Source: Adiantum capillus-veneris (taxonomy: Eukaryota; Streptophyta; Polypodiopsida; Polypodiales; Pteridaceae). Taken from it: DNA of 64,000 nucleotides. Every line of letters starts with the position of its first letter. The first letter of the stretch is position 1. The DNA is taken from the NCBI GenBank assembly GCA_014529385.2, contig CM043944.1:47718768-47782767 (forward strand), read 5' to 3'. The position numbers and the translations under genes were made by a program. The notes beneath the pieces were generated by a model, which was not told where the DNA came from, ran no database searches, and saw nothing but the letters and a program-made list of their open reading frames with translations. Below are positions 45,086 to 55,948 of the stretch, piece after piece.

Positions 45086-46470
45086 TGTTTGGATATTTGG
45101 ACTTTCTATTGCTTCCTAGTTGTCTGCAACTTTGTTCTTCTTTACTTCTGGCTTTGGTGGCATTCTCTGCTCAATAGCTATTGTGGTTGTTCTTTGTTCT
45201 GTTTGATTTGCACTTGCTATTGCCTGATTTGCTTTAAGCTCTTCTGAAGTTCTGTTCGATGGAGATGAATCATCTTCAATAAGATCTACTTTGATATAAG
45301 TCTCCATTTGAACTGTGCTTGAGGACTGTGTTGTCGTCCGTAAGTGACCAGTCTTGGTATTCATTCTTTGTTGTCTGTGATGACTCCATCATGTTTGCAT
45401 TTTGTATCTCTAACATCTTCTGGGCCATTGGCATTTCCATTATGATGTCGTTTGGCATATCTTTTGTTGTGGTCATGTGAAATTGAGCTATAATGTTGTG
45501 AACTTACTTCAATGGTGGTGGAGATGATTCCCCAGCATTCTACTTGTTTGTCTCCAGATATGCTCACAAATTCAGGAGCATCTTCCAATTGTGGTTGGCC
45601 ACATTTTTCCCAAGTGCAAAAAGACATGAGGTTCTTATCTAGCTGAAAATCTAGCTTTACTTTGCTTGAGAGTTTTTCTTCATTCTCACCAACAATGTTG
45701 CACTTGATAGTCTCAGGTGTTGTGTCTAAATTGACTTCTTTTGTTGTGGCAACATCCTTTGGTTGAGCTTTATCTGCATTTTCTTTGCTTTGACCACCTG
45801 CTTCAATCAATATTGACTCCATTGGCTCTAATATTGCACCTTTTTGCAATTGTTGAGCATTATCTGCCTGCATTTGAGTAACCTTTGATCTTAGAAGATC
45901 CAATGTACTTTCTGGTGGAATTTTTCTCTTCGGAGGAGATTTTGGTGGTGACCTTTGTGTAGCCTTCTAGACTTTAGCTTTCATTGATTTTGAATTTTCT
46001 ATCACCTGTTCTGGTAGCTTGAGGCTTTGCATGATCTTTAAATAGTCTTTGACTTCAATCGAGCCATCCATATGGGTTTGTACAAGATCATGAACTTGAT
46101 GGCATTCATTATCATGTGCATCTTGATATGCATATGTGAGCTTGATCACATGTAATTGTTTGAACACTATGGGATTTGTTGGCTTTTGACTTTGATTTGT
46201 GGAGATTAGCTGAAACTTTTGTCCCTGATGATCTTCATAAAGGTATCTGTCTACAGATCTTTAGAAAACCTGGGTCAATTGGAAACTTCCAACAACCATA
46301 TGATCTTTCAATGGTTTTTTCTTTGAAGGAGTTTGTTGGTTAAAGGCTCTATGACTTCTACCTGGTGTAGCATTTCTTGGTACATAAGCTGATCTTGATG
46401 GATTTACAACACCCCCCTTCCTAGGGTGATCACTATAGCCTGCTTCATTGTACGAGTTCAAAATTGTTTG
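45086..46470 (-). pseudogene. Gypsy-C gag-protease linker
   Basis: Several minus frames (46461-46261, 46167-45967, 45903-45361, 45364-45116) succeed each other with frame changes: low-complexity, Gln/Thr/Lys-rich sequence with PKSPPKRKIPP and helical QADNAQQLQKG. No catalytic motif. Typical of a spacer between gag and protease. Confidence 0.5.
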
Positions 46471-46473
46471 GCT

Positions 46474-48190
46474 CTAGTTTAGTCTCACCTTTTGGGACTG
46501 TGAAGGTACACTTTGGGAAGCACTGTTGATGTTTGGCATATGTAAACCTTCTACATAGTTTCCTATGTATCTCCATGAAACATGACAAATTATCCCCCAA
46601 GTCAAGCTGTAGATAGCATTACCTTTGCCTTGATATTGTTTATCCCATGGGTCTCCTATGATATGAGCTTCTGTGGTTTCAGGACCCAAGGCATCATAGA
46701 TGCTAGACTCTCGTCTATATCTACGATTGTTTTGGTCAAAGTATATGCTCGTTGGGTTACAACACCGAAGTTTGATTTCAGATGGAGGAGACTTTGGTTC
46801 TGCACAGATTTTTGGGTTCACTCGTTCAATATCCTTCAGCTCTAGAGAGGTTGGGCTATAATAGATTCTTTCCTTTGAAATGAACCATCCTTTTTTATCT
46901 ATCACTGGACGCACTTCGATGAGTTGGTATGTGGAACGTTCAAACACTGGTTGATCTCTTTTGTACAGTTTTCTTTTTTGGTCTACATAGTGTGTAAATG
47001 AATTATGGGTGCCATACAAAGCTAACAACATCCTGCTTGATGTGTCCCTTAGACTCGTGAATGATTGCACACTTGTGGAAGTGGATGCAAAATCATTTGC
47101 AAACCTAATAGTCTTTTCAACATTTGGTGATATCTGGACACCTTGACCAAATTCATGCAAGAATTTGTCGTTCAAAGAATCAATTTTAAGCTCTTCACGT
47201 CTCTGTGCATCTTTATGCTGATTTTGAACTTGCAATGTTTTTACTGGTGCTTCTAATGGTAAATCAGAATCATTTGATTACATTAAAAGTGATTAGCTAG
47301 ATGCACTTACGTCGAGATTCGCATTTCCAATTTTTTTTGTACCTTGCTTGTTGGCAGTTGATATGTCCATGTTGTCTGGATTTCTTGGACAATCTTCAGA
47401 GAAATGTCTGACTTTTCGTCCACAATTTGAGCAATACGCCATGACTAGTGGTATTTCATTTGGTTCTGTCATGTCAAGCTCTAGCTGAGAAGCTTCTGCT
47501 TCTGTGCTTGTCAAGTTGTCAACATTTTCTTTCAAAACACTAAGCATCAAGTTGTAGATTGCTCCATCTTGACCTTTGTACCGTCTTTGGCTTGGTTCTC
47601 CAATTAGACTAGCTTCTATTGGCTGATCTGTTTTGGACCTTGTAATTCTGGCTCTCGATTATACATCTGATCACTGTAATCCATGTACAATGGCCCTTAT
47701 TGCATATGTACCAACTGTATGTTTTGTTGGTTTTTGCAAAGTTTTGGATAAACATTTGGGTTGACTCTTTGAACTTCTATCTGCACTTCATCTTTGAGCT
47801 TGCAATACCTGGCTCCACTGAAATCTGTGAACATCTGGGAGGTCCCTGATTGATCTGGCTGTAGTTTGATCAATAGGATCTTGGCTCATGTGCTGCTTTT
47901 ACTGCTCATCAAGTATCTATGGCCGTCTGAATCTGTATATAAGACTTTATCTCCATTGTAGCCATATAGCTATAAAATCAGCTCTGTTGGAGTTGTGCAT
48001 GTGTTGCCACTGCTACTAGCTTGCTCTACTGGACTTGAACTCTCGGCTTGATTTGAGTCCATGTTGGCTTGTTCTGTAAAAATTGTCTCCTGGCAGATTT
48101 TGGTATTGATTAGCAGAATTTCTGCTGCTCGTACTAGCCTGATCTGCTATCACATGTGAGTTGTGCCCCTATTCGTCTGATTAGAAGCTA
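46474..48190 (-). pseudogene. Gypsy-C gag-like region, duplicated module around a zinc knuckle
   Basis: The 253-codon frame 47235-46474 contains ALYGTHNSFTHYVDQK, LELKDIERVNPK and AHIIGDPWDKQYQGKGNAIY. Upstream on minus (48000-47550) a frame-broken region has LYGYNGDKVLYTDSDGHRYL, KLKDEVQIEVQRVNP and ASLIGEPSQRRYKGQDGAIY in the same order, so a module of about 150 residues is present twice. Between them is a knuckle-like CSNCGRKVRHFSEDC (about 47390-47440; CX2CX5HX4C). No Retrotrans_gag core is clear. The function is unknown. Confidence 0.55.
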
Positions 48191-48880
48191 ACTTTCAGTG
48201 CAATTACTTGCACTAGCCCATTTCCGTTTGCACAATTTTAAAATTTGTCTGTCGCTCCACTGTTTGAGTGGGTCGTTTTGCTCGCTTTTTTCGGCTAATC
48301 TGGTTCGCTTTGCGCGGTGTAATTTTCTTGGCTTCGTTTTTTTTTTAACTTTTTTGCTCTCGTGTTGTTTGCTCAGTGTGTGACTCTTCCGACTTTGCTT
48401 ATTTTTCTTTTCTGCCTATTTTAGGATTTTTTTGGCACTTTCGACGATTTTCTTTTTATTTTTCTTGATTTTTTGTGAAATTTTGAATTTTCTACTTTTT
48501 TTGATATTTTTATAAATTTTTTGCGAAAGTTTTGATTTTTTTAATGAATTTTATATTTTTAATAAAAATTTTAATTTATTTATGAATTTTTTATTTATTG
48601 AATTTTTTAATCAAATTTTCAATTTTTATGAATTTTTTGTGCTTTTATAAATTTTCTACAATTTTTAGGGATTTATCTATGAATTTTATAATTTTTAATG
48701 AATTTTTTATGAGGTTTTTAATTTTTATTGAATTTTTATGAGTTTTTCTTTATTTGTGATTTTTAAAATCTTTTTTTGATTTTTTATTAGATTTTTTTGA
48801 TTTTGTAAATTTTTTATTTATTATATTATTATTTAATTGTTTTTATTTTTTTCTTTCTTTTTATAATTTATTTATAAAAG
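48191..48880. repeat. T-rich low-complexity DNA
   Basis: From 48420 to 48880 the plus strand is dominated by T runs with interspersed ATGAA and GATTT words, in a loose periodicity. No coding. Confidence 0.85.
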
Positions 48881-49465
48881 ATTTTTTGACTTACCTTTGC
48901 TTACCTGGCCTTGGCCGGGTCGGCAGCGCTGACGGCATCCGGGTCCACCTTGTAGGCGAGCAACGCTGGGTTGAAGGTTCGTGCCGGCGTGTGGCGGGCA
49001 GTACACGATAGACGAGAGAGGGAAATGAGAGAGGCGCGCGTGTGTGGTTGTGTGCGCAACGGCCACTAGCCTGCTGGGTTGAAGGCGAGGTGTTGACCTG
49101 CGGGAGTTGGGCCTTTGAAAGCGGGCGATGGAGGGACCTGACTCACCCGAGCCTGGCGCGCAGCACTCAGAGCACTGGGCAGCGAGAGAGTGAGAGAAGA
49201 GAGATGACGTAGCAAGCGCACGGGATGCGAGGCGGGGGGTTGACTCATGACACGCAATGCAAAAGACAAGAGTGTGCTAGCTTGGCACCAACAGAGAGAC
49301 AAAGAGGGACAGAGAGAAGAAAAGTATTTTAATGTCTTGGGAAACTATCCCACGAGCCATTCAAGACCTAGCCGACAAGGAGAGAAGAGAGAGAAGGGGA
49401 GGAAAAGTCAGAGGAGAGGGTAGCGCTTATGGCGACCAGGGCAGAAAGAGAGTAGAGGAGGGAAG

Positions 49466-49514
<49 letters not shown>

Positions 49515-49811
49515 AGTGAGATAGTGTGAATAAGCAGAGAGACGTTCCCACCGCGAGTCCGCAAAAATCAAAAATCACCGTCAAGCTTTCCACGAACATC
49601 GACGCGGTATCGGACTGCACGCCAAGGTTCGGAAAATCATGCCGGTCCGCACCAAAGCTCAAAATTTGTTTTATTTTATTTTTGAACGTCCTAAAGTGCC
49701 AAAAAATAGGCCAAAAATTAGCCGAAATGCTAAAAATCACCCAAAAATCCAAAAAATCATCAGAAAAATCCAAAAAATTCCAAGAAAATTCTAGAAATCG
49801 TAGAAAATCAT
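48881..49811. other. Unassigned GC-rich then A-rich segment with (GA)n
   Basis: GC-rich at 48900-49310 (GCTGGGTTGAAGG occurs near 48968 and 49074), (GA)n at 49471-49513, then A-rich with repeated AAAAATC words to the chromovirus junction. It might be leader or LTR of Gypsy-C in minus orientation, but no PBS supports this. Confidence 0.45.
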
Positions 49812-51310
49812 TGAATTTTGTGGTACATGCATTAAAAATTTTGGAAACACTATGTAATGGGTACTGACTTGATCATTAAAAATGATCAACAAAGCATCAA
49901 ATACTTACTTTCTCAACCCTTAATAGATGATAGATATATTAAGTGGGTCGCTTTTATTCAAAGTTTTCAGCCCAACATTCAATACCAACCTGGTAAAGAA
50001 AACGTTGTAGCTGATGCTTTGAGTAGAAGACCTCACTTAATAATCTATCAACCATTACGAGAACTTCATTTGACACTATGCCTGACACTTATGCACATGA
50101 TGATGACTTCAAAACGACATGGTTGCATATGCTTGACAATTTCATGCACACATTTCTCGAATATACTATTCAAGAAAACTTCCTTTATTTCAAACAAAAA
50201 TTGTGTGTGACTAAACCTTTTCGTACATTAATTATTGAAGAATTGCACAAAGCACCCTGTGCTAGACATAGAGGTTTCCTGCAACTTTTCAAAATTTATG
50301 TCATGATTTCTATTGGCCTACTATGAGAATTGATGTTAAACAATATGTTTCAACTTGTTTGATTTTCCAAAAGATTAAAGCAGCAACAGGTAAGAAATTG
50401 GGACTTTTACACCTCTCCCCATTCCTGAAGACCATGGGAACACATTTCAATGGATTTTGTTACTGGTTTCTCACTCACAATGCACAAGCATGACATGATT
50501 TGGACTGTTATTGATCGTTTTTCTAAACAAGTGTATTTCATTCTTTGTAAGAAAACACTCACAGCACATCAAGCTGCACTTTTGTTTCTTAAGACTGTTT
50601 TCCCACATCATGGTTTGCCTAAAGTCATTATTTTTTATCGCAATTCAAAATTCTGTAGTGCTTTTTGGACTATTGTGTTTGAAAATCTTGGCATTACACT
50701 TGACTTCACTTCTGCATTTTATCGTGAATCTAATGGTCAAACCAAAGTCACCAATCGCACTGTCATTCATTTGTTAAAGGCTTATGTTTCTTCTCAACCT
50801 AAGAAATGGAATGACTACCTGCATATTTTACAATTTGCATATAACTACACCACTCACATTGCCACGGGTAAATATCCATTTTAAGTTGTATATGGTCACT
50901 CTCTTCCTATTCCTGCTTCATGTCTTTCTAATGTTGTGCCTGCCGCTAATAATTTCACTACTGACTTTCATGATATTTATGCAAGTGTGCATTTTTCAAT
51001 TAAACACTCACAAGCACTTTACACTAAACATGCTGACAAGCACTGCAAAGCACACCAGTTTAAGGAAGGTGATTATGTTTTACTTCACATTGAAAAACGA
51101 CGGATCAAAAGTGTTGATACAAATGTCTTTGTTAACTTTTGCCCTTTGTTTTTATAAACCTTGTAAAATTTCCGCTATCATAAATGATGTTTCTTTCCGT
51201 TTAGACCTACCTGCACATTGGCACATTCACAATGCATTTCACATTAGTCTTTTAAGACCATTCAGAGGACCCCTACCTACACATCACATTTATGAAGACC
51301 TATCTCACTT
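49812..51310 (+). pseudogene. Chromovirus D RNase H end and integrase
   Basis: Coding resumes with FVVHALK, then a frame change and FWKHYVMGTDLIIKNDQQSI, the RNase H C-terminal part ending ADALSRRPH (50010-50035). The integrase follows: an HHCC-like EELHKAPCARHRGF (50240-50275); core with MDFVTGF (50450), a second-Asp region changed to YRNSKF near 50640, and SNGQTKVTNR near 50735. The third catalytic Glu (usually NGQTE) is Lys here. The C-terminal GDYVLLHIEKRR is near 51070. Frame shifts and stops occur throughout. Confidence 0.87.
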
Positions 51311-51315
51311 GTAGA

Positions 51316-51480
51316 CCAAGAAGAGCAACTCATCCCTGACAAAATAGTTGATCACAAGACCACCACTACACGCACTAGTATGGTTTATAACCGTTACCTT
51401 TTGACTTTCAAGGGCCACCATAGAGAGGATGCCAAATGGATTCCTAAAAAACTTTTTTGCAACTTCCCCGACCTTCTCCA
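51316..51480 (+). pseudogene. Chromovirus D chromodomain
   Basis: IPDKIVDHKTTTTRTSMVYN is followed by YLLTFKGHHREDAKWIP, the pattern of the C-terminal chromodomain of plant chromoviruses (ILDHR...YLVKWKG...ATWE). It is open across this interval. Confidence 0.75.
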
Positions 51481-51556
51481 CAATTTTCATCACTCACGGT
51501 CCAGTTGATTTCTCTATTGAGCAACTGAGGACAGTTGGTATCCCTGGTGGGAGGGA

Positions 51557-52227
51557 TGTTACGAGACTGGACACCCTCCTGTTGTAATGGTTAGCTGCAA
51601 TTGGGATAGCTAGCATAATGGTTAATTATGTGCTGTCTATTTTAGTTTTCTAATTCAGTTGATGATGATTTTGTAGAGTGGAATGCGGGGAGTTGACAAA
51701 GAGGCGCAAGCAATAACTCTGGGTCATTTTATACTCGCACAGTATTTTAGATTTTCATTTCAATAAGCCACTATGGCTCTGTAAATAATTGAGTGGGAAC
51801 TTCCCGTTATGGGACATGCAAGAACTAATGATCTTCACTCATTTACAAAAGTGAAGTGGTTGTAAAAGAGGAGCCTCAAATTTTGGCACCTTAAACTCAC
51901 AAATAATATATTAAATACCAAAACTCCACAAGAATAGGTGCCATGGAGTTTGGGGCTAGATTTAGGACTTTCTCTTGCAGATTCTCTTCTCTACACTCTT
52001 ATGCTATGCTTAGCTTGTTGTGTACTCTCTAATCAAGTCTCTATCTCTTACAATTCTCTTACACACTCTTACAATCTTGTCTATGTCAATTCCATGTTGT
52101 GTGTGTGTGTGTGTGTGCACGCGCGCGCACTTGGAAATTGGGAAAAGAGCTTGACAGGTTGATGGTGAAATTTGTGAGCAAGGTGGAATTGTTTTAAGCA
52201 ACCAATCTCCCCCTCTTTCTCTCAACA
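51557..52227 (+). repeat. Chromovirus D 3' LTR
   Basis: TGTTACGAGACTGGACACCC to TTTCTCTCAACA, preceded by the purine tract GGTGGGAGGGA. Pairs with 38386-39095. Confidence 0.92.
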
Positions 52228-53131
52228 TTTCCATGGATATTTTATTTGATAATTCCTCTATTCAAAGTGTTGCAGGGTTACTCATGATAACCTTCTAGTT
52301 AATGACAATTGAGGCTGGCCTATTTGCTTGGGTTTGTTGCATATGATTGCATCGGCGGGCACTCTATAGAATTGGCTATACGCACAAGGTGCATACACTA
52401 CAGTGATGTCTTTTTCCTATAGCAAGCAAGCATGGCCTTGCTATCATTCACTACAAAGAATGATTTTTGCATGTAGCAAGCAGGCATGGTCTTGCTATCA
52501 AGCAGCTAGTTCATGTGATAATATGACACTTCTAAGAGAGCCCTCAAGGCAGGTAATCTCTCGTTTCAAAAACCAAGGAATACCTAGTACAACTACCTTC
52601 TTTTTGGTTTTGAGAATCTTTCTTTTCTTTTCATAAGGAGATATGATTGTTTTAAAGATCTAGTTGTGAATAAGACTCCAACTTGAGAAGATCTCTTGCT
52701 TAGTCTATAGCACTAATTGTTTCTATAAGAGTGGTACCTTCAGAGGTATGACCCAATTAATGACAAATCACTCCATAAGTGTTGATGGTCATTGAATGGT
52801 CTCTTCATACTTTACAGGAAAGAAATTATTGATTGCCAAGGGGCAACACCAAGGATTCTCAATTTAATATTTGTTTATCTTCATGAATGGTGATGGGTCG
52901 CCATTGTCGAATCTCGTCCAAGGATCCTCCCTCCTTGGGGATACGACAGATCAAACATAATGTTTATCATATTAAATAAATACTGGGATTTTGGTAATGT
53001 ATTGTTGAGGCTTGAAACTTGCCCTTGACCTTGGGGTAAGTATACGATACTATTAGCAGCAGCAGCTAACTCGGATGACATTTTTCAGAGCTTTTATTGT
53101 TAAAACACTTATTATTTTGATAAATCGGGAA
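52228..53131. other. Interval between elements D and F, no gene seen
   Basis: TAGCAAGCA(A/G)GCATGG(C/T)CTTGCTATCA occurs twice, near 52421 and 52477, and each copy has TAGCAAG/CTTGCTA inverted ends. No credible coding. Confidence 0.5.
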
Positions 53132-53970
53132 TGTTGTAACTCCTACTTTCCATATAAACAGTGTAATTGATGAGCCGGGGCTACAAGCCTCCAGATTGTA
53201 TCAACCTATCTTTAGTTAGAGCTCCCAGATTATTAGGTTTGACCACAGAAACCTTGGCTAAGGTATAAAAGCCAAATTTTGTGAGTATTTTTTAAGTTTT
53301 TGGATAATAGAACACAGCATGAGCTAAGGACGCTCACTTCTCTCCTTCTCGTGCTTCCTACTTACTTTCCAGTTGTCACATTGCAGTGCCGTCTATTGCA
53401 TTGCATTGCAACCGCAGGTAAGAGCTTTACGCGTTGACATAAACATTTCATGGTAATCCATAGCTTTTGGCGTCGTCGACCCGCGGCCTAATTTCATCAT
53501 AAGTAGGAATTTAAGCTAGAAAGTCATAAAACAAGTATAAGTAGGGTATTGGGGCATCATTGCTAAGCATTTGAATGCATTTTGGGTCAAAATCGACTAG
53601 GTCAAAAACGACTAGATCAAAAACTCATTGCTGTTAATAATCGTGATTTTTGTACGTGACCTAAAGTAAGACTTGAGACCATAAGTATGTGTGATTAGGT
53701 CTTATAAACATGTCCTAGAAGCTTTGTAATGTTTGGATGTCGTTTGATGCTGTAACGGTTATGATTTGTTTGCCGACTAGATTTGATTTCGGTCATTTGA
53801 GTGTAGCTTGAGTTAGATGCGAGTTGTCTGTTGTTTTCCAAGAGATTGACAACCTCTTGTAGCCTCTATGCACTAGTCGAGTCATCTTCATCCCATGGAT
53901 TGACAATTATATTCGTGGTTCTTGCTATGTCTGCAATAAGATAGGAGTGAGGTTAGAAACCCGTCCCACA
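53132..53970 (+). repeat. Gypsy-F 5' LTR (start approximate)
   Basis: Ends CCGTCCCACA two bases before the PBS. A TATA box AGGTATAAAAGCC lies near 53262, with a pyrimidine-rich start region after it. TGTTGTAACTCCTAC at 53132 is the likely start; 53098 is an alternative. Confidence 0.6.
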
Positions 53971-53972
53971 TT

Positions 53973-53990
53973 TGGCGCCACCATCGGGGA
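53973..53990 (+). other. Gypsy-F primer-binding site (tRNA-Asp type)
   Basis: TGGCGCCACCATCGGGGA; compare TGGCGCCACTACCGGGGA in Gypsy-B. Confidence 0.87.
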
Positions 53991-55948
53991 TCGAATAGAC
54001 CTAAACTAGGGGAAAACACGAGCGTCTTGTGTAGTTGTCATTTAACTTTCTCTAGATCACCTAGAGTCAAAACTTTCTCTTTAAAACCGCATAGCTTAAG
54101 ATTGTCGTCTTTTGCTGTGTAGAGGTAGCTTGGAGGTAGGTTGTACTTGTTAAGTACCTTTTAGGATTATAGGATTGTAAAACTAGATTAGAATTTTAAG
54201 AATGGTTGAGGGACGAGACAAGTCTTAAGATCAAGGCTCAGAAAATCGTAAAAACAAGAAAACGAGTGTTTGTGGACACTTTCCACAACCCCATTGCAGT
54301 AGAATCTAGGAGTAGGGTAAGTAGAATCCGAGGTGGGATCCGAGAACATTGCTCACTCCATAAGAATCAATTGTGAGTTGTTTATGTGAAGCTGCAGAAT
54401 TTCAGGCTTACGGCTTGAAATAGCACCAAAAGACTATCACCCACTGAATCCGGCTGGAGATTATGTTTTAAAAGTTGTATGAACCAGTGGGTAAGCTTAA
54501 GGACACATTTGAGGTAAATTTTTAAGAGTTTGAAAAAACTCAGATTATCTACTTTTCCTTAATATTTTAGGCCAAATTAAGTTTTGACTTGACTTAGAGG
54601 CTTCAAATAGATCATACAAAGACTGTCCACTGAAAAAGTTGAAACTCATTTTAGGCCAAAAGTAAATAATCGTGATTATTTACTTTCAGCTCAAAAGTGA
54701 CCAAGGTTCAAGAATGATACTAGAGACTCTATGAATGTGTACAAACATCTTTTGGAAAGGCCCATAGAATTTGGATCACCAAACTGACCAAACCTTGGTA
54801 AAAACTGAAATCTGTACTAATTGTCGAGAACTTGAGTGTGAATTGGAAAAATTTTCAAGCTTAGTGAAACTTGACTCAGAGGCTTATATTGAAGTGTTAA
54901 ACAAGTGTACATGATTTGTTTACCAAAAAGATGCAGAAATTTGCCATAAGTAAATAATTGCGATTATTTACTTTTGTCCCATTTCTTAACTTTTTTGACC
55001 AACCCAACATACCACTAGTTTTAGCATGTTATATTAATCCCACAAAAACATTTGGTAAGATTTGGATCATTGAAGTGAAAATTGTGGCCAAATTTGTAAA
55101 GTCAGTCCGCAGACACAAAACTGTTGACCATTTGAATAGGGATTATCCAAACTTGATGAAACTTGGCTAGGGAGCTTAAGTTGAGCTGCTTAACCATTTT
55201 GTGTCAACATTGTGGCAAAAAGTTGCACAAAATAACCAGGAGTAATAATCGTGATTATTTACATCTGTTACAAAATTGGACATTTTTGCACATTTGAGTA
55301 TACCACAAGGTCAAGCATATCACAAATCAGATTGGTGGAATTTGGATCACAAAAGTGAGACTTAAGCCAGATTCTTGAAAATTGAGTCTACGAACACGAA
55401 ACAATTGATAACTTGCGGACAAATTTTGTTCAAACTTAGTGAAACTTGTCCAGAGACCATAACAAGTTGAATACCTGGAAACACAAGCCTAAAATGTGTA
55501 AAAACTGAGAAAAGTAAATAATCACGATTATTTACTTCTGATACGCAGAGATAGAATTTTGAACTTTTGAACTTGTACAGTGTTAGAACAACATAATACA
55601 AGGCCACCGGTCAATTTTGGGTTCAATCGGATCCAAATTAGTACATGTTCATTCAGTTTCCAAGTTGCAAATTAGTCCTTTGGCTTTTTGCAAAATTAGA
55701 ATCTGAAAGTCTCAATTGCTGACTCACTTAGCTCAATTTGTAGTGATACACATAGACGAGTCACAATAGCTAGCAAAAATTATACAATCTTTATGAAAGA
55801 ATAGCTAACTTGATTAAAACTGATAAAAGAACCAGGTTGCAGACAAGGAATTGAAAGCTTGACAAGAGTTGCACTTGAGTCAAGTGGAAGAAACTGATAA
55901 CAAGTCAATCTGACGATAAGTACTATATCCTAGGCTTCACAAGTCTAT
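53991..55948 (+). other. Gypsy-F untranslated leader
   Basis: Almost 2 kb without an open frame. It holds the palindromic tandem repeats (54380-55560). Recurrent sentences such as AGTGAAACTTG and ATTTGGATCA mark each unit. Confidence 0.75.
54380..55560 (+). repeat. Leader tandem repeats of about 285 bp, each with a 26-nt palindrome
   Basis: Four units. Each contains arms AAGTAAATAATC and GATTATTTACTT around a two-base centre. Palindromes are at 54660-54685 (centre gt, perfect), 54948-54973 (centre gc, one mismatch), 55240-55264 (decayed) and 55512-55537 (centre ac, perfect). Centre-to-centre distances are 288, 291 and 273. Between them CAAACTTGATGAAACTTGG-like and GAATTTGGATCA-like words recur in register. 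Confidence 0.95.

Larger units (their letters stand above)
41741..48190 (-). mobile_element. Gypsy-C: minus-strand gypsy remnant with gag-like, protease and WVPK modules
   Basis: On minus, coding runs from about 48190 to 44061: a gag-like module, zinc knuckle, a second gag-like module, linker, retropepsin remnant and YYRGNIHIWVPK. It is followed by 1.4 kb of weak coding, STVPEDGH just before a purine tract, and an LTR (42640-41741). No RT or integrase is visible. The 5' LTR and PBS are not found. Confidence 0.65.
41741..49811. other. Foreign 8.1-kb block replacing the RT of chromovirus D
   Basis: Chromovirus coding stops after GSEPP and resumes at FVVHALK (about 49812), skipping the whole RT palm. 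The left edge begins with the end of the minus-strand LTR of element C. The right part (48200-49811) is AT-rich, then GC-rich sequence of unknown origin. Insertion plus deletion of the host element is required. Confidence 0.75.
38386..52227 (+). mobile_element. Chromovirus D: Ty3/gypsy element with chromodomain, interrupted
   Basis: LTRs at 38386-39095 and 51557-52227 are clearly a pair. Gag with a knuckle, the protease end, RNase H end, integrase and a C-terminal chromodomain lie between, in order. Flanking ttttc and tttcc could be a decayed target duplication. From 41741 to about 49811 foreign sequence replaces the RT and most of RNase H. Chromodomains target integration to marked chromatin in this clade (established knowledge). 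The copy is dead. Confidence 0.9.

Noticed and set aside
44500-46845. Plus-strand ORFs in this interval
   Set aside because: Shadows of the minus-strand gypsy C coding, which carries the motifs.
49326-49571. Arg-Glu and Leu-Ser repeat frames
   Set aside because: Products of the (GA)n tract at 49471-49513.
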